64,000 nt of DNA from Exiguobacterium sp. J17977 (GCF_018616375.1 NZ_JAEQBB010000002.1:434001-498000), one strand, 5' to 3'; shown: positions 22,673 through 32,159, counted from the stretch's first letter. The notes: generated by a model from the letters alone, not told the origin. Numbers and translations are program-made.

Positions 22673-23218
22673 TTATCCGTGATGTTTTGTTGGTATGACT
22701 TCGTCGTCATTATACGCAAGTTCAGTCGTATCGTCAAGAACCGTCTGGACCGGGGGCTCCCCGACAATCGTGTCCCATTCCGTGCTGTTCAAGAGCTCCA
22801 TCTGAGCATCGACGAGGACGCGGAACCGGGTCCGGTACAATTCGACTTTCTTGAGCATTTGAATGACTTCACGTTCGGCGAGTTGCTCTTTGCGCGACGC
22901 TTCTTCCTCACGGGCGAGCGCCTCGCGTTCGGCTTGCTTCAAAATGAGACTCGCTTCCTTGGCCGCGTTCGTCTTCACTTCTTCTGCTGCCTCTTGGGCG
23001 ACGATAATCGATTTGTTCAACGTGTCTTCCATCGAAGAGAAGTAGTCGATACGGGCTTGCATATCGTTGACGAGTTCTTCGTACCTTCTATTCTCACGAA
23101 TCAATAGTTCAAATTCTTTGATGATTTGATCTAAAAATTCATTGACCTCATCGATATCGTACCCGCGAAAACGAGTCGAGAACTCTTTATTATGAATATC
23201 AATCGGTGTCAACGCCAT
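22673..23218 (-). CDS. divIVA: Cell-division initiation protein DivIVA
   Basis: 181 residues. The N-terminal lipid-binding domain is conserved (MALTPIDIHNKEFSTRFRGYD, with the exposed F/R insertion tip), followed by a long coiled coil (about 35-130). It marks negatively curved membrane at septa and poles and recruits partners such as the Min proteins. The C-terminal tail ends in an acidic stretch and KHHG. The 3' end of the gene also carries the ileS promoter, so the last 20 codons serve two purposes. The gene follows ylmH. Confidence 0.95.
   Translation of the reverse strand: MALTPIDIHNKEFSTRFRGYDIDEVNEFLDQIIKEFELLIRENRRYEELVNDMQARIDYFSSMEDTLNKSIIVAQEAAEEVKTNAAKEASLILKQAEREALAREEEASRKEQLAEREVIQMLKKVELYRTRFRVLVDAQMELLNSTEWDTIVGEPPVQTVLDDTTELAYNDDEVIPTKHHG
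22709..22737 (-). promoter_or_regulatory. Sigma-A promoter of ileS, inside divIVA
   Basis: TTGACG (22732-22737), 17-nt spacer, TATAAT (22709-22714) on the minus strand, within the divIVA coding sequence and about 50 nt upstream of T-box Stem I. Confidence 0.88.
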
Positions 23219-23236
23219 TCGACTTTCCTCCTAAGT

Positions 23237-24007
23237 TCAACGTATGATGCCATACTGGATTTTTATTTTCTCACGCTTTGTCGAGCCGAGAATCGCCGTC
23301 AGTTTGACACGGCCATACCCTCGGATCGAGACCAAATCGTCTGGTTCAAGGATGAAGCTCGGATCATCGATCGGTTTATGGTTCACTTTACAGTCTCCAT
23401 GTTTGACGAGCGCCTGCGCTTTTTGCCGGGACAACCCGATCACTTCGCTGACGACCGTGTCAAACCGGAGTGATGAGACGATGCCGAACTCATCGCTCCA
23501 TTTGACTTCAGGTACGACGAGCACCGCCTCAGGCGCCACTTCGGAGATGCGAATCCGAGCCTTGCCGACCCGGTCGACGTTCATCTCGATGAAACTAGCC
23601 GCGTCACGCGTCGTGGCGAACTGGGCGATGCCATCGTCGAGAACGACGTCGCCAAACTTCTGCCGCTTCAACCCGGCGTTCAAGAGCGTTCCCGTCACTT
23701 GACGGTGCGTCAATTCGACGAACTTGGTTGGATAGTCGATTTGACGAATCGCAATCTCGAAATCGTTCGGGTCGAGCTCGTAATAATCCGGGGCCAAGAT
23801 GAGGCGACGCCGTTCCGCGCCGACAAATCCGCCATCCTCGTAAATCGCGAGCTGCTTGCCGACGAGTTGCCGGACGATTTGTTGCTCGCGCGGATCTAAA
23901 AAGTCCGTCACTTTCAACATATAGTTGTCCTCGACTTGTTGAACCCAATCGAGCACTTGCTCGATAAATGCCCGTTCATTCGGTCGATAATGATCGAAGA
24001 CGCTCAT
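23237..24007 (-). CDS. ylmH: S4-domain RNA-binding protein YlmH
   Basis: 256 residues. The C-terminal S4 domain (about 180-240, GLSRQKAQALVKHGDCKVNH) binds RNA; homologues have been linked to rescue of stalled 50S subunits in parallel with RqcH and to division. The N-terminal part has the YlmH fold with RPNERAFIEQVLDW. It abuts ylmG without a gap and precedes divIVA by 18 nt. Interesting context: rqcH, a gene of the same quality-control theme, is in the same window but 19 kb away. Confidence 0.93.
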   Translation of the reverse strand: MSVFDHYRPNERAFIEQVLDWVQQVEDNYMLKVTDFLDPREQQIVRQLVGKQLAIYEDGGFVGAERRRLILAPDYYELDPNDFEIAIRQIDYPTKFVELTHRQVTGTLLNAGLKRQKFGDVVLDDGIAQFATTRDAASFIEMNVDRVGKARIRISEVAPEAVLVVPEVKWSDEFGIVSSLRFDTVVSEVIGLSRQKAQALVKHGDCKVNHKPIDDPSFILEPDDLVSIRGYGRVKLTAILGSTKREKIKIQYGIIR

Positions 24008-24280
24008 TTAAATACCGAAAATCGCACGCACTCCAAATTGCGCCATCCGTAGCACAAATAAAGCGACGATTGGGGAGATGTCGAGCATCCCGCCGATTGG
24101 TGGGATGATGCGACGAAACGGATTCAAAAACGGTTCGCACAGATACGACAAGATTTGACCAAACTTCGATTCACGCGCATTCGGGAACCATGATAATAAA
24201 ATATAGGCAATCAAGACCCAACTATAATATCCAAGTAATGTAACGATCGTGTTGCCTAACGCAGGTATAGCATTTTCCAT
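24008..24280 (-). CDS. ylmG: YggT-family membrane protein YlmG
   Basis: 90 residues with two membrane segments (about 8-30 and 66-88) and the YggT hallmark PFLNPFRRIIPPIGG in the linker. The family sits next to division genes in many bacteria and chloroplasts, with roles in nucleoid or plastid division and membrane protein placement; the molecular function is unclear. It lies 4 nt after the sepF stop and abuts ylmH. Confidence 0.92.
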   Translation of the reverse strand: MENAIPALGNTIVTLLGYYSWVLIAYILLSWFPNARESKFGQILSYLCEPFLNPFRRIIPPIGGMLDISPIVALFVLRMAQFGVRAIFGI

Positions 24281-24284
24281 TCAG

Positions 24285-24752
24285 TTACCACCCTTTACTA
24301 TTGAGTTCGTCCTCCGAAATCAAATTCGAGATCGACCCCGTCAACTCGATGTTGTTCGGAGTACATAGAATCGTGTTATGTCCAATCGACGTCATCGTCC
24401 CTTCTAACGCATAGACGACACCTGACAAGAAGTTGACGACTTGACGAGACTGCTCTTTCGACATCCGTTGAAGGTTGACGATGACGGCCCGGTTTTCTTT
24501 CAATTGGTCGCTGATGTCTTGAGCTTCGGCGAATACACGCGGCTCGGCCAAGACGACTTTTGAACGTTCTTTCTTCTTCGTGTTCAACGCGACGATATTG
24601 TTCGATGCTTTCGGACGGTCCTCCGCTTTGACGATTGCCTCCGTCATCGGTTGTGTCTTCGTTTCGGCGACAGCATACTCGTCTCCTTCGAACTGGTTGT
24701 TCGGATCTTCCTCGAGTCCAAAGAAGTCCTTCATTTTGTTTTTGATTGACAT
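24285..24752 (-). CDS. sepF: Cell division protein SepF
   Basis: 155 residues. An N-terminal amphipathic membrane-binding helix (MSIKNKMKDFFGL), a variable acidic linker, and a C-terminal SepF domain (about 65-150) with the VNLQRMSKEQSRQVVNFLSG segment that polymerises into rings and bundles FtsZ. I chose the ATG at 24752, preceded by GGAGG; the frame remains open upstream to 24872 but only through the 3' end of ylmE on the same strand. It belongs to the ylmDE-sepF-ylmGH-divIVA cluster. Confidence 0.95.
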   Translation of the reverse strand: MSIKNKMKDFFGLEEDPNNQFEGDEYAVAETKTQPMTEAIVKAEDRPKASNNIVALNTKKKERSKVVLAEPRVFAEAQDISDQLKENRAVIVNLQRMSKEQSRQVVNFLSGVVYALEGTMTSIGHNTILCTPNNIELTGSISNLISEDELNSKGW

Positions 24753-24775
24753 AACGGATTCCTCCTTAAAATATA

Positions 24776-25429
24776 TTATTGCACAAGTACGGTTCCAATA
24801 CGAACAAACGATGCGCCTTCTTCGATTGCCAACGTGTAGTCGTTCGACATCCCCATTGACAGTTCGGTACACGGTGCATGCGGATAGGCATGACGCGCGA
24901 CGTCATCGCGCAATTGTCTCAAGTTTCGGAACGTCTCCCGAATCACCGTCTCGTCCTCTGTGAACGGGGCCATCGTCATCAAGCCGATGATCCGTACGTG
25001 AGGATACTGTTTACAGTTCTCGATGAACGGGATGACTTCCTCTTTTTCGAGACCATGTTTTGACGCTTCGCCCGATACGTTCACTTGCACGAAACAATCG
25101 ATCACGCCTTGGGCGCGTTTATCGATCTCTTCGGCGAGCGAGAGGCGGTCGAGCGAATGAATCGCTGCCACATGGTCGATAATTTGTCTCACTTTACGTG
25201 TCTGCAGGCTACCGATGAAATGAAACTTGGCATCAGCCGGCAACTGCTCGACTTTTTCAAGCAAACCTTCGGGACGATTTTCGCCGAAGTCGCGGATGCC
25301 TTCTGCATAGAGGGCGTTCGCCACGTCGGGGCCGACCGATTTCGTGACCGCGATGAGCGTCACCGCTTGCTCGGTCCGATGCGCGTCGATTGTCTGTCTG
25401 ACTTGATTCACATTATTGGCTATACTCAC
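24776..25429 (-). CDS. ylmE: Pyridoxal-phosphate homeostasis protein (YggS/PROSC family)
   Basis: 217 residues, a single TIM-barrel domain resembling the N-terminal domain of alanine racemase. The cofactor lysine is Lys30 in LIAVTKSV; the DFGENRPEGL and HFIGSLQTRK motifs are family hallmarks, as is LSMGMSNDY near the phosphate site. The family binds PLP and keeps its free pool in balance rather than catalysing a known reaction. The start overlaps the pgeF stop by 4 bases. Confidence 0.95.
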   Translation of the reverse strand: MSIANNVNQVRQTIDAHRTEQAVTLIAVTKSVGPDVANALYAEGIRDFGENRPEGLLEKVEQLPADAKFHFIGSLQTRKVRQIIDHVAAIHSLDRLSLAEEIDKRAQGVIDCFVQVNVSGEASKHGLEKEEVIPFIENCKQYPHVRIIGLMTMAPFTEDETVIRETFRNLRQLRDDVARHAYPHAPCTELSMGMSNDYTLAIEEGASFVRIGTVLVQ

Positions 25430-26187
25430 GATTTCTTCTCCTTGACGAGGACGGCCGCAAAGCGACGCTTGGCGTCACCGTTTCGATACGAGAAAAAGGT
25501 TTGATCAGAAACGGTCGACAAGTTCGATTGGGTGACCTCGATATTTCGTTCCAGAGCGAGCGTCTCATTTACTTGTTGGAGTGATAGACGGGCGTGGCCC
25601 GCTCGTTCGTCCATGACCGATGATGCATATGCAGCCGGTGAGACCGCTTCGACCGCATCCAAGACGCGGCGGTCGACCTCATAATGCTCGGCTGTGATGG
25701 CCGGCCCGACAAACATGTCAATCGCGTCGGCCGGAACACCGAGTGTGGCGAACGCATCCGTCATCGCGGCGACGATATTCCCGACCGTCCCTTTCCAGCC
25801 GGCATGTGCCACACCGATGACGCCATAGTCCTCGGCACAGAAGAAGAGCGGGACGCAGTCGGCAAAGACGAGGGCGAGTGGCAACGCGTCGGCCGTGGTG
25901 ATGAGGCCGTCCGTCGCCGGTATCGTCTCGTCATAGCGATAGGCGCCTTTGCCGCGGTCGGCGTCGCCGACGACTTCGACGTTCGTCTGATGGACTTGAT
26001 CGGCCCAGACCGAATCCGCGAGGGCAAGACCCGCCACGTCAAAGAAGTACTTCCGATTGGCGACGACCTGCTCTGCGTCATCGCCGACGTGGAGTCCGAC
26101 GTTGCCTTCATTATGTCCGTCCGTCCGGGTCGTCACATAAGCCTGATAGCGATACGTTTCGGTTTCCCATGTATGTAACAGTCGCAT
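25426..26187 (-). CDS. pgeF: Purine nucleoside phosphorylase / peptidoglycan editing factor family (YlmD, multicopper-oxidase-like fold)
   Basis: 253 residues of the YfiH/YlmD family, once called polyphenol oxidase. Conserved metal and substrate residues appear in WADQVHQT, ALVFADCVPLFF, GVAHAGWKGTVG (Cys, His zinc ligands) and VGPAI. Homologues cleave purine nucleosides by phosphorolysis or hydrolyse mis-incorporated L-Ser in peptidoglycan precursors; which applies here is not decidable from sequence. It lies after the ftsZ terminator and is coupled to ylmE. Confidence 0.92.
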   Translation of the reverse strand: MRLLHTWETETYRYQAYVTTRTDGHNEGNVGLHVGDDAEQVVANRKYFFDVAGLALADSVWADQVHQTNVEVVGDADRGKGAYRYDETIPATDGLITTADALPLALVFADCVPLFFCAEDYGVIGVAHAGWKGTVGNIVAAMTDAFATLGVPADAIDMFVGPAITAEHYEVDRRVLDAVEAVSPAAYASSVMDERAGHARLSLQQVNETLALERNIEVTQSNLSTVSDQTFFSYRNGDAKRRFAAVLVKEKKS

Positions 26188-26204
26188 ATGATTCTCCTTT
26201 TTTA

Positions 26205-26234
26205 GAAAAAGGGGATGCCGAGAACCGGCACCCC
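26205..26234 (-). terminator. Intrinsic terminator of ftsZ
   Basis: GGGGTGCCGG and CGGCATCCCC pair around GTTCT-type loop bases (26211-26234), followed by TTTTTCT on the minus strand, 8 nt past the ftsZ stop. Confidence 0.85.
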
Positions 26235-26241
26235 CTGTTGT

Positions 26242-27387
26242 TTAGTTACGGCGTTGTCTTACGAACGCTGGGATGTTGATCGTCTCGTCTGGGACGTCCC
26301 CACCATAGACCGGTCTATGGAAGTTCCCTTCATCTTGTGGCGCAGCTTCTTGCGCTTTCGGTTGAGCCTCACGGTTCACTTCAGCTTCCGGTTGTTTCTT
26401 CGGTTGTTGAAGGAACGGGTTCGTCCCTTGCGCTTCTTCTGCGAATTCAGTTGCAATCACGGTAACGATAATCTCGTCGTTCAAGTTTTCGTTGATGACC
26501 GAACCGAAAATCAAGTTCACTTCTTCATCAGCGGCACTTTGAACGATTTGAGCAGCTTCCGTGACTTCGTACAAGCTGAGGCTAAGTCCGCCTGTGATGT
26601 TCATCAAGACACCTTTCGCACCTTCGATTGAAGACTCGAGAAGTGGAGATGAGATGGCTTTCTTCGCTGCTTCGACGGCACGGTTCTCGCCAGTGGCGAC
26701 ACCGACACCCATGAGCGCCGAACCTTTTTCGGTCATGATCGTCTTGACGTCAGCGAAGTCAAGGTTGATGAGACCAGGAATGGCGATCAAGTCCGTGATT
26801 CCTTGGACACCTTGGCGAAGGACGTTATCCGCTTCGCGGAACGCTTCGATCATCGGCGTGTTGCGCTCGACGATTTCAAGCAACTTGTCGTTTGGAATGA
26901 CGATGAGTGTATCGACTTTTTCTTTGAACGCTTGAATCCCGTGTTGGGCGTGTTGCATGCGTTTGCGTCCTTCGAACATGAACGGTTTCGTGACGACACC
27001 GACCGTGAGCGCTCCGATTTCTTTTGAAATCTCGGCGATGACAGGTGCTGCCCCCGTTCCGGTTCCTCCGCCCATACCTGCTGTGACGAAGACCATATCC
27101 GCGCCATCGAGCGCTTCAATCAACTGCTCGCGGCTCTCTTCTGCTGCTTTTTTACCGATATCCGGATTCGCGCCGGCACCGAGGCCACGCGTCAATTTCG
27201 CTCCGAGTTGAAGCTTAACGTCCGCTTTCGACATGTTGAGTGCTTGCGCGTCCGTGTTGACGGCGATGAACTCGACACCTTGTACTCCGTGCTCGATCAT
27301 GCGGTTGACAGCGTTTGAACCGCCGCCCCCGACTCCAATTACTTTAATTTTTGCTACGGCGTCAATCGCCTCATCAAAGTACATCAT
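26242..27387 (-). CDS. ftsZ: Cell division GTPase FtsZ
   Basis: 381 residues, tubulin-like. The GTP-binding tubulin signature [10 protein letters not shown] lies near residue 107, [15 protein letters not shown] at 18-32 forms the first glycine loop, and the synergy loop [11 protein letters not shown] with the catalytic aspartate near 208 is intact. A variable Q/E/P-rich linker (about 318-362) leads to the C-terminal partner-binding peptide [14 protein letters not shown]. It forms the Z-ring, to which FtsA and SepF of this cluster attach. It follows ftsA by 48 nt. Confidence 0.97.
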   Translation of the reverse strand: MMYFDEAIDAVAKIKVIGVGGGGSNAVNRMIEHGVQGVEFIAVNTDAQALNMSKADVKLQLGAKLTRGLGAGANPDIGKKAAEESREQLIEALDGADMVFVTAGMGGGTGTGAAPVIAEISKEIGALTVGVVTKPFMFEGRKRMQHAQHGIQAFKEKVDTLIVIPNDKLLEIVERNTPMIEAFREADNVLRQGVQGITDLIAIPGLINLDFADVKTIMTEKGSALMGVGVATGENRAVEAAKKAISSPLLESSIEGAKGVLMNITGGLSLSLYEVTEAAQIVQSAADEEVNLIFGSVINENLNDEIIVTVIATEFAEEAQGTNPFLQQPKKQPEAEVNREAQPKAQEAAPQDEGNFHRPVYGGDVPDETINIPAFVRQRRN

Positions 27388-27435
27388 TTCAGGTATCCCC
27401 CTACGTAATTTCCAATTGTTAACACAACGTCAAAT

Positions 27436-28725
27436 TTACACGCCAAATAATTTTTCCATTAATCGACCGAAACCGTTTTTCGTCTCGCGATCTTCCCGGT
27501 CCACCTCTTCTTCGTGGTCAGGCACTCGCTGCGCCGCACCGTCTGTTTTCGAGACGGCGACAGGCTCGTCTGGTCTCTCAAGTCGTGATTTCGAGACGTG
27601 ATGATCGCTCATAAGCACGTACTTGAGGACGCCGACCGCGGTCGCGTATTTCGGATGTCTGACGCCAATCGACGATGGCTGATACAGTCTCGTCTTTTGA
27701 CCCATGACACGAGTCGCTAGTTCTTGGATGCCAGGTAAAGCAGCGGCCCCACCACAGAGGAGATAACCTCCGCTGAGCGTTGGAACGCCTACCTTTTGCA
27801 CTCTATTCAACACAAGCGTGAACATTTCCTCTATTCTTGCCTCTAAAACGTAACTAATTTCTGATTGCGGTTCGAATGTGACTTCGCCGTTGATGTTCGT
27901 GAACGAGAACCCTTCTGAGGCGTCCGCCATCTCTTCGAGGGCAAGTCCGTATTCTTCTTTCGCCACTTTGGCGTCTTGGTACTTACAATTGAGCTTGTAC
28001 ACCAAGTCGCGCGTCATATGATCGCCTCCGACAGGAAGGATATATGAGTAGACGAGGTCGCCACGATAGAAGACCGAGACGGTCGTTTTTTCATGACCGA
28101 TATCGACCAAGCCGATACCGAGATCGATTTCATCGACTGATGCCGCACTCATGCCGAGCGCCAAGTTGCCGAGGACGAAACCTTCTAGTTTCAATCCTGC
28201 CCGTTCGATGGAACGACGAATGCTATGTAAAATCGTCTTCGAACCAGTCACCATCTTGCCGTGCATCTCTAAGCGGTAACCGAGCATTCCGCGGGGATCG
28301 ACGACACCTGTCTGTTGATCGACCGTGAAGGAAGAAGGAATCACATCGATGACGCTCATCTCATCCGGCAAGCGCATGACTTGCGCCGAGTTGATGACTT
28401 CGATGACGTCCGTGTCCGTGATTTCTTGGTCTTCTCGTTTGACCGATGCAATTCCATGACATGGGGCGATTTGGATATGTTCCCCTTCGATGGCAACGTA
28501 TACCGACCGAATTTGATCACCGAGCGCCGCTTCGGCATGTTCGACGGCTTGTTTGATGGCTTGAACCGTCTTATCGATGTCGACGACGGCGCCACGTTTT
28601 ACTCCTGCAGACGGGGCACACCCCTCCGCCAAAATGTTAAGCGTTCCCCCGAGTAATTCACCCACGACGAGCTTAATTTCTGACGTTCCTATATCCAATG
28701 CGGCCACATAACCATTCGCTTCCAA
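27436..28725 (-). CDS. ftsA: Cell division protein FtsA
   Basis: 429 residues, actin-like ATPase fold. ALDIGTSEIKLVVGE (9-23) is the phosphate-1 motif and the subdomain 1C insertion lies around 85-165; a C-terminal amphipathic helix (NGFGRLMEKLFGV) tethers it and the Z-ring to the membrane. The start is TTG at 28725, with GGAGGTG 8 nt upstream. A terminator separates it from divIB, so it needs its own promoter in the 227-nt gap. Confidence 0.96.
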   Translation of the reverse strand: MEANGYVAALDIGTSEIKLVVGELLGGTLNILAEGCAPSAGVKRGAVVDIDKTVQAIKQAVEHAEAALGDQIRSVYVAIEGEHIQIAPCHGIASVKREDQEITDTDVIEVINSAQVMRLPDEMSVIDVIPSSFTVDQQTGVVDPRGMLGYRLEMHGKMVTGSKTILHSIRRSIERAGLKLEGFVLGNLALGMSAASVDEIDLGIGLVDIGHEKTTVSVFYRGDLVYSYILPVGGDHMTRDLVYKLNCKYQDAKVAKEEYGLALEEMADASEGFSFTNINGEVTFEPQSEISYVLEARIEEMFTLVLNRVQKVGVPTLSGGYLLCGGAAALPGIQELATRVMGQKTRLYQPSSIGVRHPKYATAVGVLKYVLMSDHHVSKSRLERPDEPVAVSKTDGAAQRVPDHEEEVDREDRETKNGFGRLMEKLFGV

Positions 28726-28909
28726 AAGGGAAACACCTCCGCGCTTTAATTTCTGTGCTTGAATTCCGTTACATTGTTACAGATATCCAAAAATATTGTT
28801 AGGTCCGGCAAGATATCTCACGTCTAAGTTTACAACAAATAAGATAGTGAGAAAAGGTAGAATCCTACAAATTACGCGGTTTTGGGGTGTCAATTCGATT
28901 ACAATCGAT
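28726..28909 (-). promoter_or_regulatory. Upstream region of ftsA with candidate promoters
   Basis: After the divIB terminator the ftsAZ unit must have its own promoter. Candidates on the minus strand: TTGTTG (28833-28838), 17 nt, TATCTT (28810-28815); and a perfect TTGACA (28889-28894) lacking a good -10 at 17-18 nt. The leader is long (about 80-140 nt) and AT-rich. Nothing else is recognised in the gap. Confidence 0.4.
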
Positions 28910-28941
28910 AAAAAAACAGCCCTTATGTGTCTAAGGGCTGT
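28910..28941 (-). terminator. Intrinsic terminator after divIB
   Basis: ACAGCCCTTA and TAAGGGCTGT form a perfect 10-bp stem, followed by seven Ts on the minus strand, 11 nt past the divIB stop. It ends the rsmH-to-divIB transcript. Confidence 0.93.
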
Positions 28942-28952
28942 AAAAATTCAGA

Positions 28953-29723
28953 TTATTCTTTCGGTTTTTCGTACGGGACGAAATAATATCCGCCATCCAT
29001 GACGACGGTTCCCCGTTGTCCTTTCGGGATGTTCTCGTAGATTTCACCGTATTTGGATACCGTTTGACTGAGCTTGAACGTCGGCGTCTGAATCGTGTTG
29101 CCGTCGTTCATATAAATCTCATATCGCGTCGGTTCGCCTTTCTGTTTCGAGAAGACGATTTCTGACATCCTGGCCCGCATCGCATCGTCGACTTGCTCGA
29201 GCTCGCTCGCGATTTTCTCGAGTTCCGCCGCATCCGTGAATTCACGCAACAACGGACCGTCTTTTAATTTCGCTGGATCCGTGATGGACCCGGTCGGATG
29301 CAACGAACCGTCAGCGAGGACGACGACTTCCTGTTCGTCCGTTCGTGAATAGGCAATCATCTTCTCTTCCTCGACGTCAATCGTCACGACGTTATACCAA
29401 GAGCGATCGACGTTCACGTCTTTCACGCCAGGCACTTTACGAAGTTCCCGCTCAATTCCGTTCGGCGAGACTTGAACGATTTTCGTGGATGTGTCGATGT
29501 CCGTCTCGGCAAGCACATACGCTTCTGTCAACCAAGACAGGCCGTTCACGTTCACCGCTTTCACGTCAGACACCGATGTCTGCATATATACGACGAGCGC
29601 AATCAATACCGCGAACAATAACAGGATGGTCGACAACCGTCGGTTCGCTTTCTTACGGCGTTGATCTTTCATATACGGGATTCGGTCTTCCAAACTACGA
29701 ACGGTATTCTGACGTGTCTCCAT
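28953..29723 (-). CDS. divIB: Cell division protein DivIB/FtsQ
   Basis: 256 residues. A basic cytoplasmic N-terminus (about 1-28), one membrane segment (29-48, LSTILLLFAVLIALVVYMQT), then a POTRA domain (about 50-120, VKAVNVNGLSWLTEAYVLAE) and the beta domain. It binds DivIC and FtsL and helps septal peptidoglycan synthases at midcell. It follows murG by 13 nt; murB, often found between them in Bacillus, is absent. A terminator follows. Confidence 0.93.
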   Translation of the reverse strand: METRQNTVRSLEDRIPYMKDQRRKKANRRLSTILLLFAVLIALVVYMQTSVSDVKAVNVNGLSWLTEAYVLAETDIDTSTKIVQVSPNGIERELRKVPGVKDVNVDRSWYNVVTIDVEEEKMIAYSRTDEQEVVVLADGSLHPTGSITDPAKLKDGPLLREFTDAAELEKIASELEQVDDAMRARMSEIVFSKQKGEPTRYEIYMNDGNTIQTPTFKLSQTVSKYGEIYENIPKGQRGTVVMDGGYYFVPYEKPKE

Positions 29724-29736
29724 GGCTACTCTCCTT

Positions 29737-30813
29737 TTATGCGCGGACTTCTTCGACGAGGTCGGCGAGCGATTCTGCGGCGTGCGGGAATCCTAACCGT
29801 TTCGAGGCTGCGGCCATCTCATCATGATGGGCCAATACGTGTCGGATCGAGCGGACGAGCGTCTCGCCCGACAAGTCCCCTTCTTTAATCAGTTCGGCCG
29901 CGCCGCTTTCGACGAGCGCCGAGGCGTTTTTCGTCTGATGGTCGGCCGTCACGTACGGACTCGGAATCAAGATGCTCGCCAAACCGAGCGCCGTCAATTC
30001 CGAGATGGTCGAGGCACCGGCCCGGGACACGACGAGACTCGCACACGCGAGCAGTTCGGGCATGTCGTAGACGTATGGCAACACATGGACGTTATCGGCT
30101 TTCGGCGCCTTCGCCACGACGTTGTCATAATGGACGTTCCCGGTCACGTAAAGCACGTTCACCGGTTCGGTCGCAAGTTCCGGGATGGCCTCGATGACGG
30201 CCCGGTTGATTGCCTCGGCTCCACGGCTTCCGCCGTAAATCAAGACAATCGGACGTTCATCGATGTCATATTTGGCCCGGACGGCCGCTTCGTTCACCGT
30301 CGTCTTCAACACTTCACTCCCGCGCGGGTTACCGATGACACGGACGTTCGCATCCGGGAACTGTGATTCTGAACCGGCGAACGACAACGCGACCCGGTCG
30401 GCTTTCTTCGACAAGAACTTGTTCGTCAAACCCGGGATACTGTTCTGTTCATGCAGAATCGTCGGGATGCCGAGCTGTTGCGCCGTGAAGACGACCGGAC
30501 CTGAGACGAATCCGCCCGTGCCGATGACGACGTCCGGACGGAACGTCTTCATCTCTTTACGCAACGTCAACACCGATTGCACAAACCAATAGGCCGTCTT
30601 GACGTTGTCGAGCGATAACGACCGTTTGAGACCGGCGATTCGAATCGATTTGAACGGCACACCGGCGCGTGGGACGAGGTCGGCCTCGAGACCGTTCTCA
30701 GTACCGATATAGAGCACCTCGAGGTTCGGATGGCGCTGTTTGAGCGTATCAAGGAGAGCGAGTGCCGGGTAGATATGGCCACCCGTTCCTCCACCAGAAA
30801 TCATGATTTTCAT
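29737..30813 (-). CDS. murG: UDP-GlcNAc:lipid I GlcNAc transferase
   Basis: 358 residues, GT28 family. It adds GlcNAc to lipid I, giving lipid II, on the inner face of the membrane. The N-terminal glycine loop GGGTGGHIYPALAL is at 7-20, the acceptor-side loop GTGGFVSGPV near 100, HEQNSIPGLTNK near 124-135, and the UDP-GlcNAc site includes GGSRGAEAIN and SRAGASTISELTALG. It overlaps the murD stop by 4 bases and precedes divIB. Confidence 0.97.
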   Translation of the reverse strand: MKIMISGGGTGGHIYPALALLDTLKQRHPNLEVLYIGTENGLEADLVPRAGVPFKSIRIAGLKRSLSLDNVKTAYWFVQSVLTLRKEMKTFRPDVVIGTGGFVSGPVVFTAQQLGIPTILHEQNSIPGLTNKFLSKKADRVALSFAGSESQFPDANVRVIGNPRGSEVLKTTVNEAAVRAKYDIDERPIVLIYGGSRGAEAINRAVIEAIPELATEPVNVLYVTGNVHYDNVVAKAPKADNVHVLPYVYDMPELLACASLVVSRAGASTISELTALGLASILIPSPYVTADHQTKNASALVESGAAELIKEGDLSGETLVRSIRHVLAHHDEMAAASKRLGFPHAAESLADLVEEVRA

Positions 30814-32159
30814 CGATTGGCCTCCTCATATGCATGGACGAGGCGGACGAAATGTTCGCCGCGCTCTTCAAACGTCTTATATTGGTCCCAGCTCGCACAG
30901 GCGGGTGACAATAAAATCACGTCGTCTGGGGCCGACTGTTCAAATGCGAGCGGGACGGCCGCGTCGAGCGTATCGACCGCGAACGATGGAATCTGCTCCG
31001 CTTCACCGAGTGCTTTTAAACGTCCTGCCGTCTCACCGTACGAGACGATGGCTTTGACGCGTCCGAGCGCCGGGATGAGTGAATCCAATTCGGCGCCACG
31101 TTCAAGTCCCCCGCACACCCAAACGATCGGGGCATCGAATCCGCTCAATGCCGCTTCCGCCGCCACGTTGTTCGTCGCTTTCGAGTCGTTATAAACCCGG
31201 CGTCCGAGCACTTGGCCGAGACTTTCCGTCCGGTGGGCCACACCGCCGAACGTGCGCAACACATGATCGATATGGGCTGCCGGAATATCGAACGGTTCGA
31301 CGAGCAACAAGGCCGCCAACACGTTCTCGACGTTATGGGCCCCGCCGAGGGCGAGATCCTCGACCCGGATGACCGGCTTGCCGTGGAGCGTGACCCAGCC
31401 ATCGGTGACGTGAGCGTCTCCGCTGTCGTAGCCGAACGTCGAAGCATCGAGACCGGTCGGGACGCGTTTCATCACTTCGGTGTCACTGCCCTTGACGACG
31501 ACACGGTCTGATGCCGTCATATTCCGGAACAAGTTCCCTTTGGCGTCCGCATACGACTCGAAGTCGCCGTGATAATCCAAATGTGCCGGCGATAAGTTCA
31601 ACAGCGCCGCCGCTTGCGGATGGAACTGTTCGACGCCCATCAGTTGGAAGCTCGATAGTTCGATGACGATGACGTCGCCCTGCTTCGCTTTCGAAGCGAC
31701 TTCGATCGCCGGGAAACCGATGTTCCCTGCCACATGGACAGGACGACTCCCCCCTTTGAGCAATTCATGGACGAGCGTGGTCGTCGTCGTCTTTCCGTTC
31801 GAGCCGGTGATTGCGACGAACGTGGCATCGGTCGCCAAGTAGGCAAGTTCGACTTCTGTATAAATCGGGATCTTCCGCTCAAGCGCTGCTTGAAGGAGCG
31901 GGATGTGATACGGGATGCCCGGGTTTTTGACGATCATGTCCGTCGTGTCTAGCAATTCGAGCGGATGGGCTCCGAAAACGCCGTTGATTCCGAGCGCTTC
32001 GATTTTCATCCGTTCTTCCGTTGACGGTTCGCTCCCGGTGTTGATGGTCACGTCCGCGCCGACATTTCTTAAGTAAGCGGCTGCGGCGATGCCGCTCCGT
32101 GCCGCGCCGAGTACGAGGACTCGTTTATCGTTCCACTGTTGTTGCATGTCTTCCACCAT
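30810..32159 (-). CDS. murD: UDP-N-acetylmuramoyl-L-alanine:D-glutamate ligase
   Basis: 449 residues if started at ATG 32159, 445 from ATG 32147. The P-loop GSNGKTTTTTLVHE lies near 117 and the N-terminal domain has VLVLGAARSGIAAA. It adds D-Glu to UDP-MurNAc-L-Ala. The start is uncertain: the second ATG has GGTGG five bases before it, while the first follows the mraY stop by 3 nt with no clear ribosome site, so coupling could serve. It overlaps murG by 4 bases. Confidence 0.95.
   Translation of the reverse strand: MVEDMQQQWNDKRVLVLGAARSGIAAAAYLRNVGADVTINTGSEPSTEERMKIEALGINGVFGAHPLELLDTTDMIVKNPGIPYHIPLLQAALERKIPIYTEVELAYLATDATFVAITGSNGKTTTTTLVHELLKGGSRPVHVAGNIGFPAIEVASKAKQGDVIVIELSSFQLMGVEQFHPQAAALLNLSPAHLDYHGDFESYADAKGNLFRNMTASDRVVVKGSDTEVMKRVPTGLDASTFGYDSGDAHVTDGWVTLHGKPVIRVEDLALGGAHNVENVLAALLLVEPFDIPAAHIDHVLRTFGGVAHRTESLGQVLGRRVYNDSKATNNVAAEAALSGFDAPIVWVCGGLERGAELDSLIPALGRVKAIVSYGETAGRLKALGEAEQIPSFAVDTLDAAVPLAFEQSAPDDVILLSPACASWDQYKTFEERGEHFVRLVHAYEEANR

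Noticed and set aside
31079-31372. Plus-strand frames opposite murD and murG
   Set aside because: Arg/Pro-rich antisense shadows without start signals.
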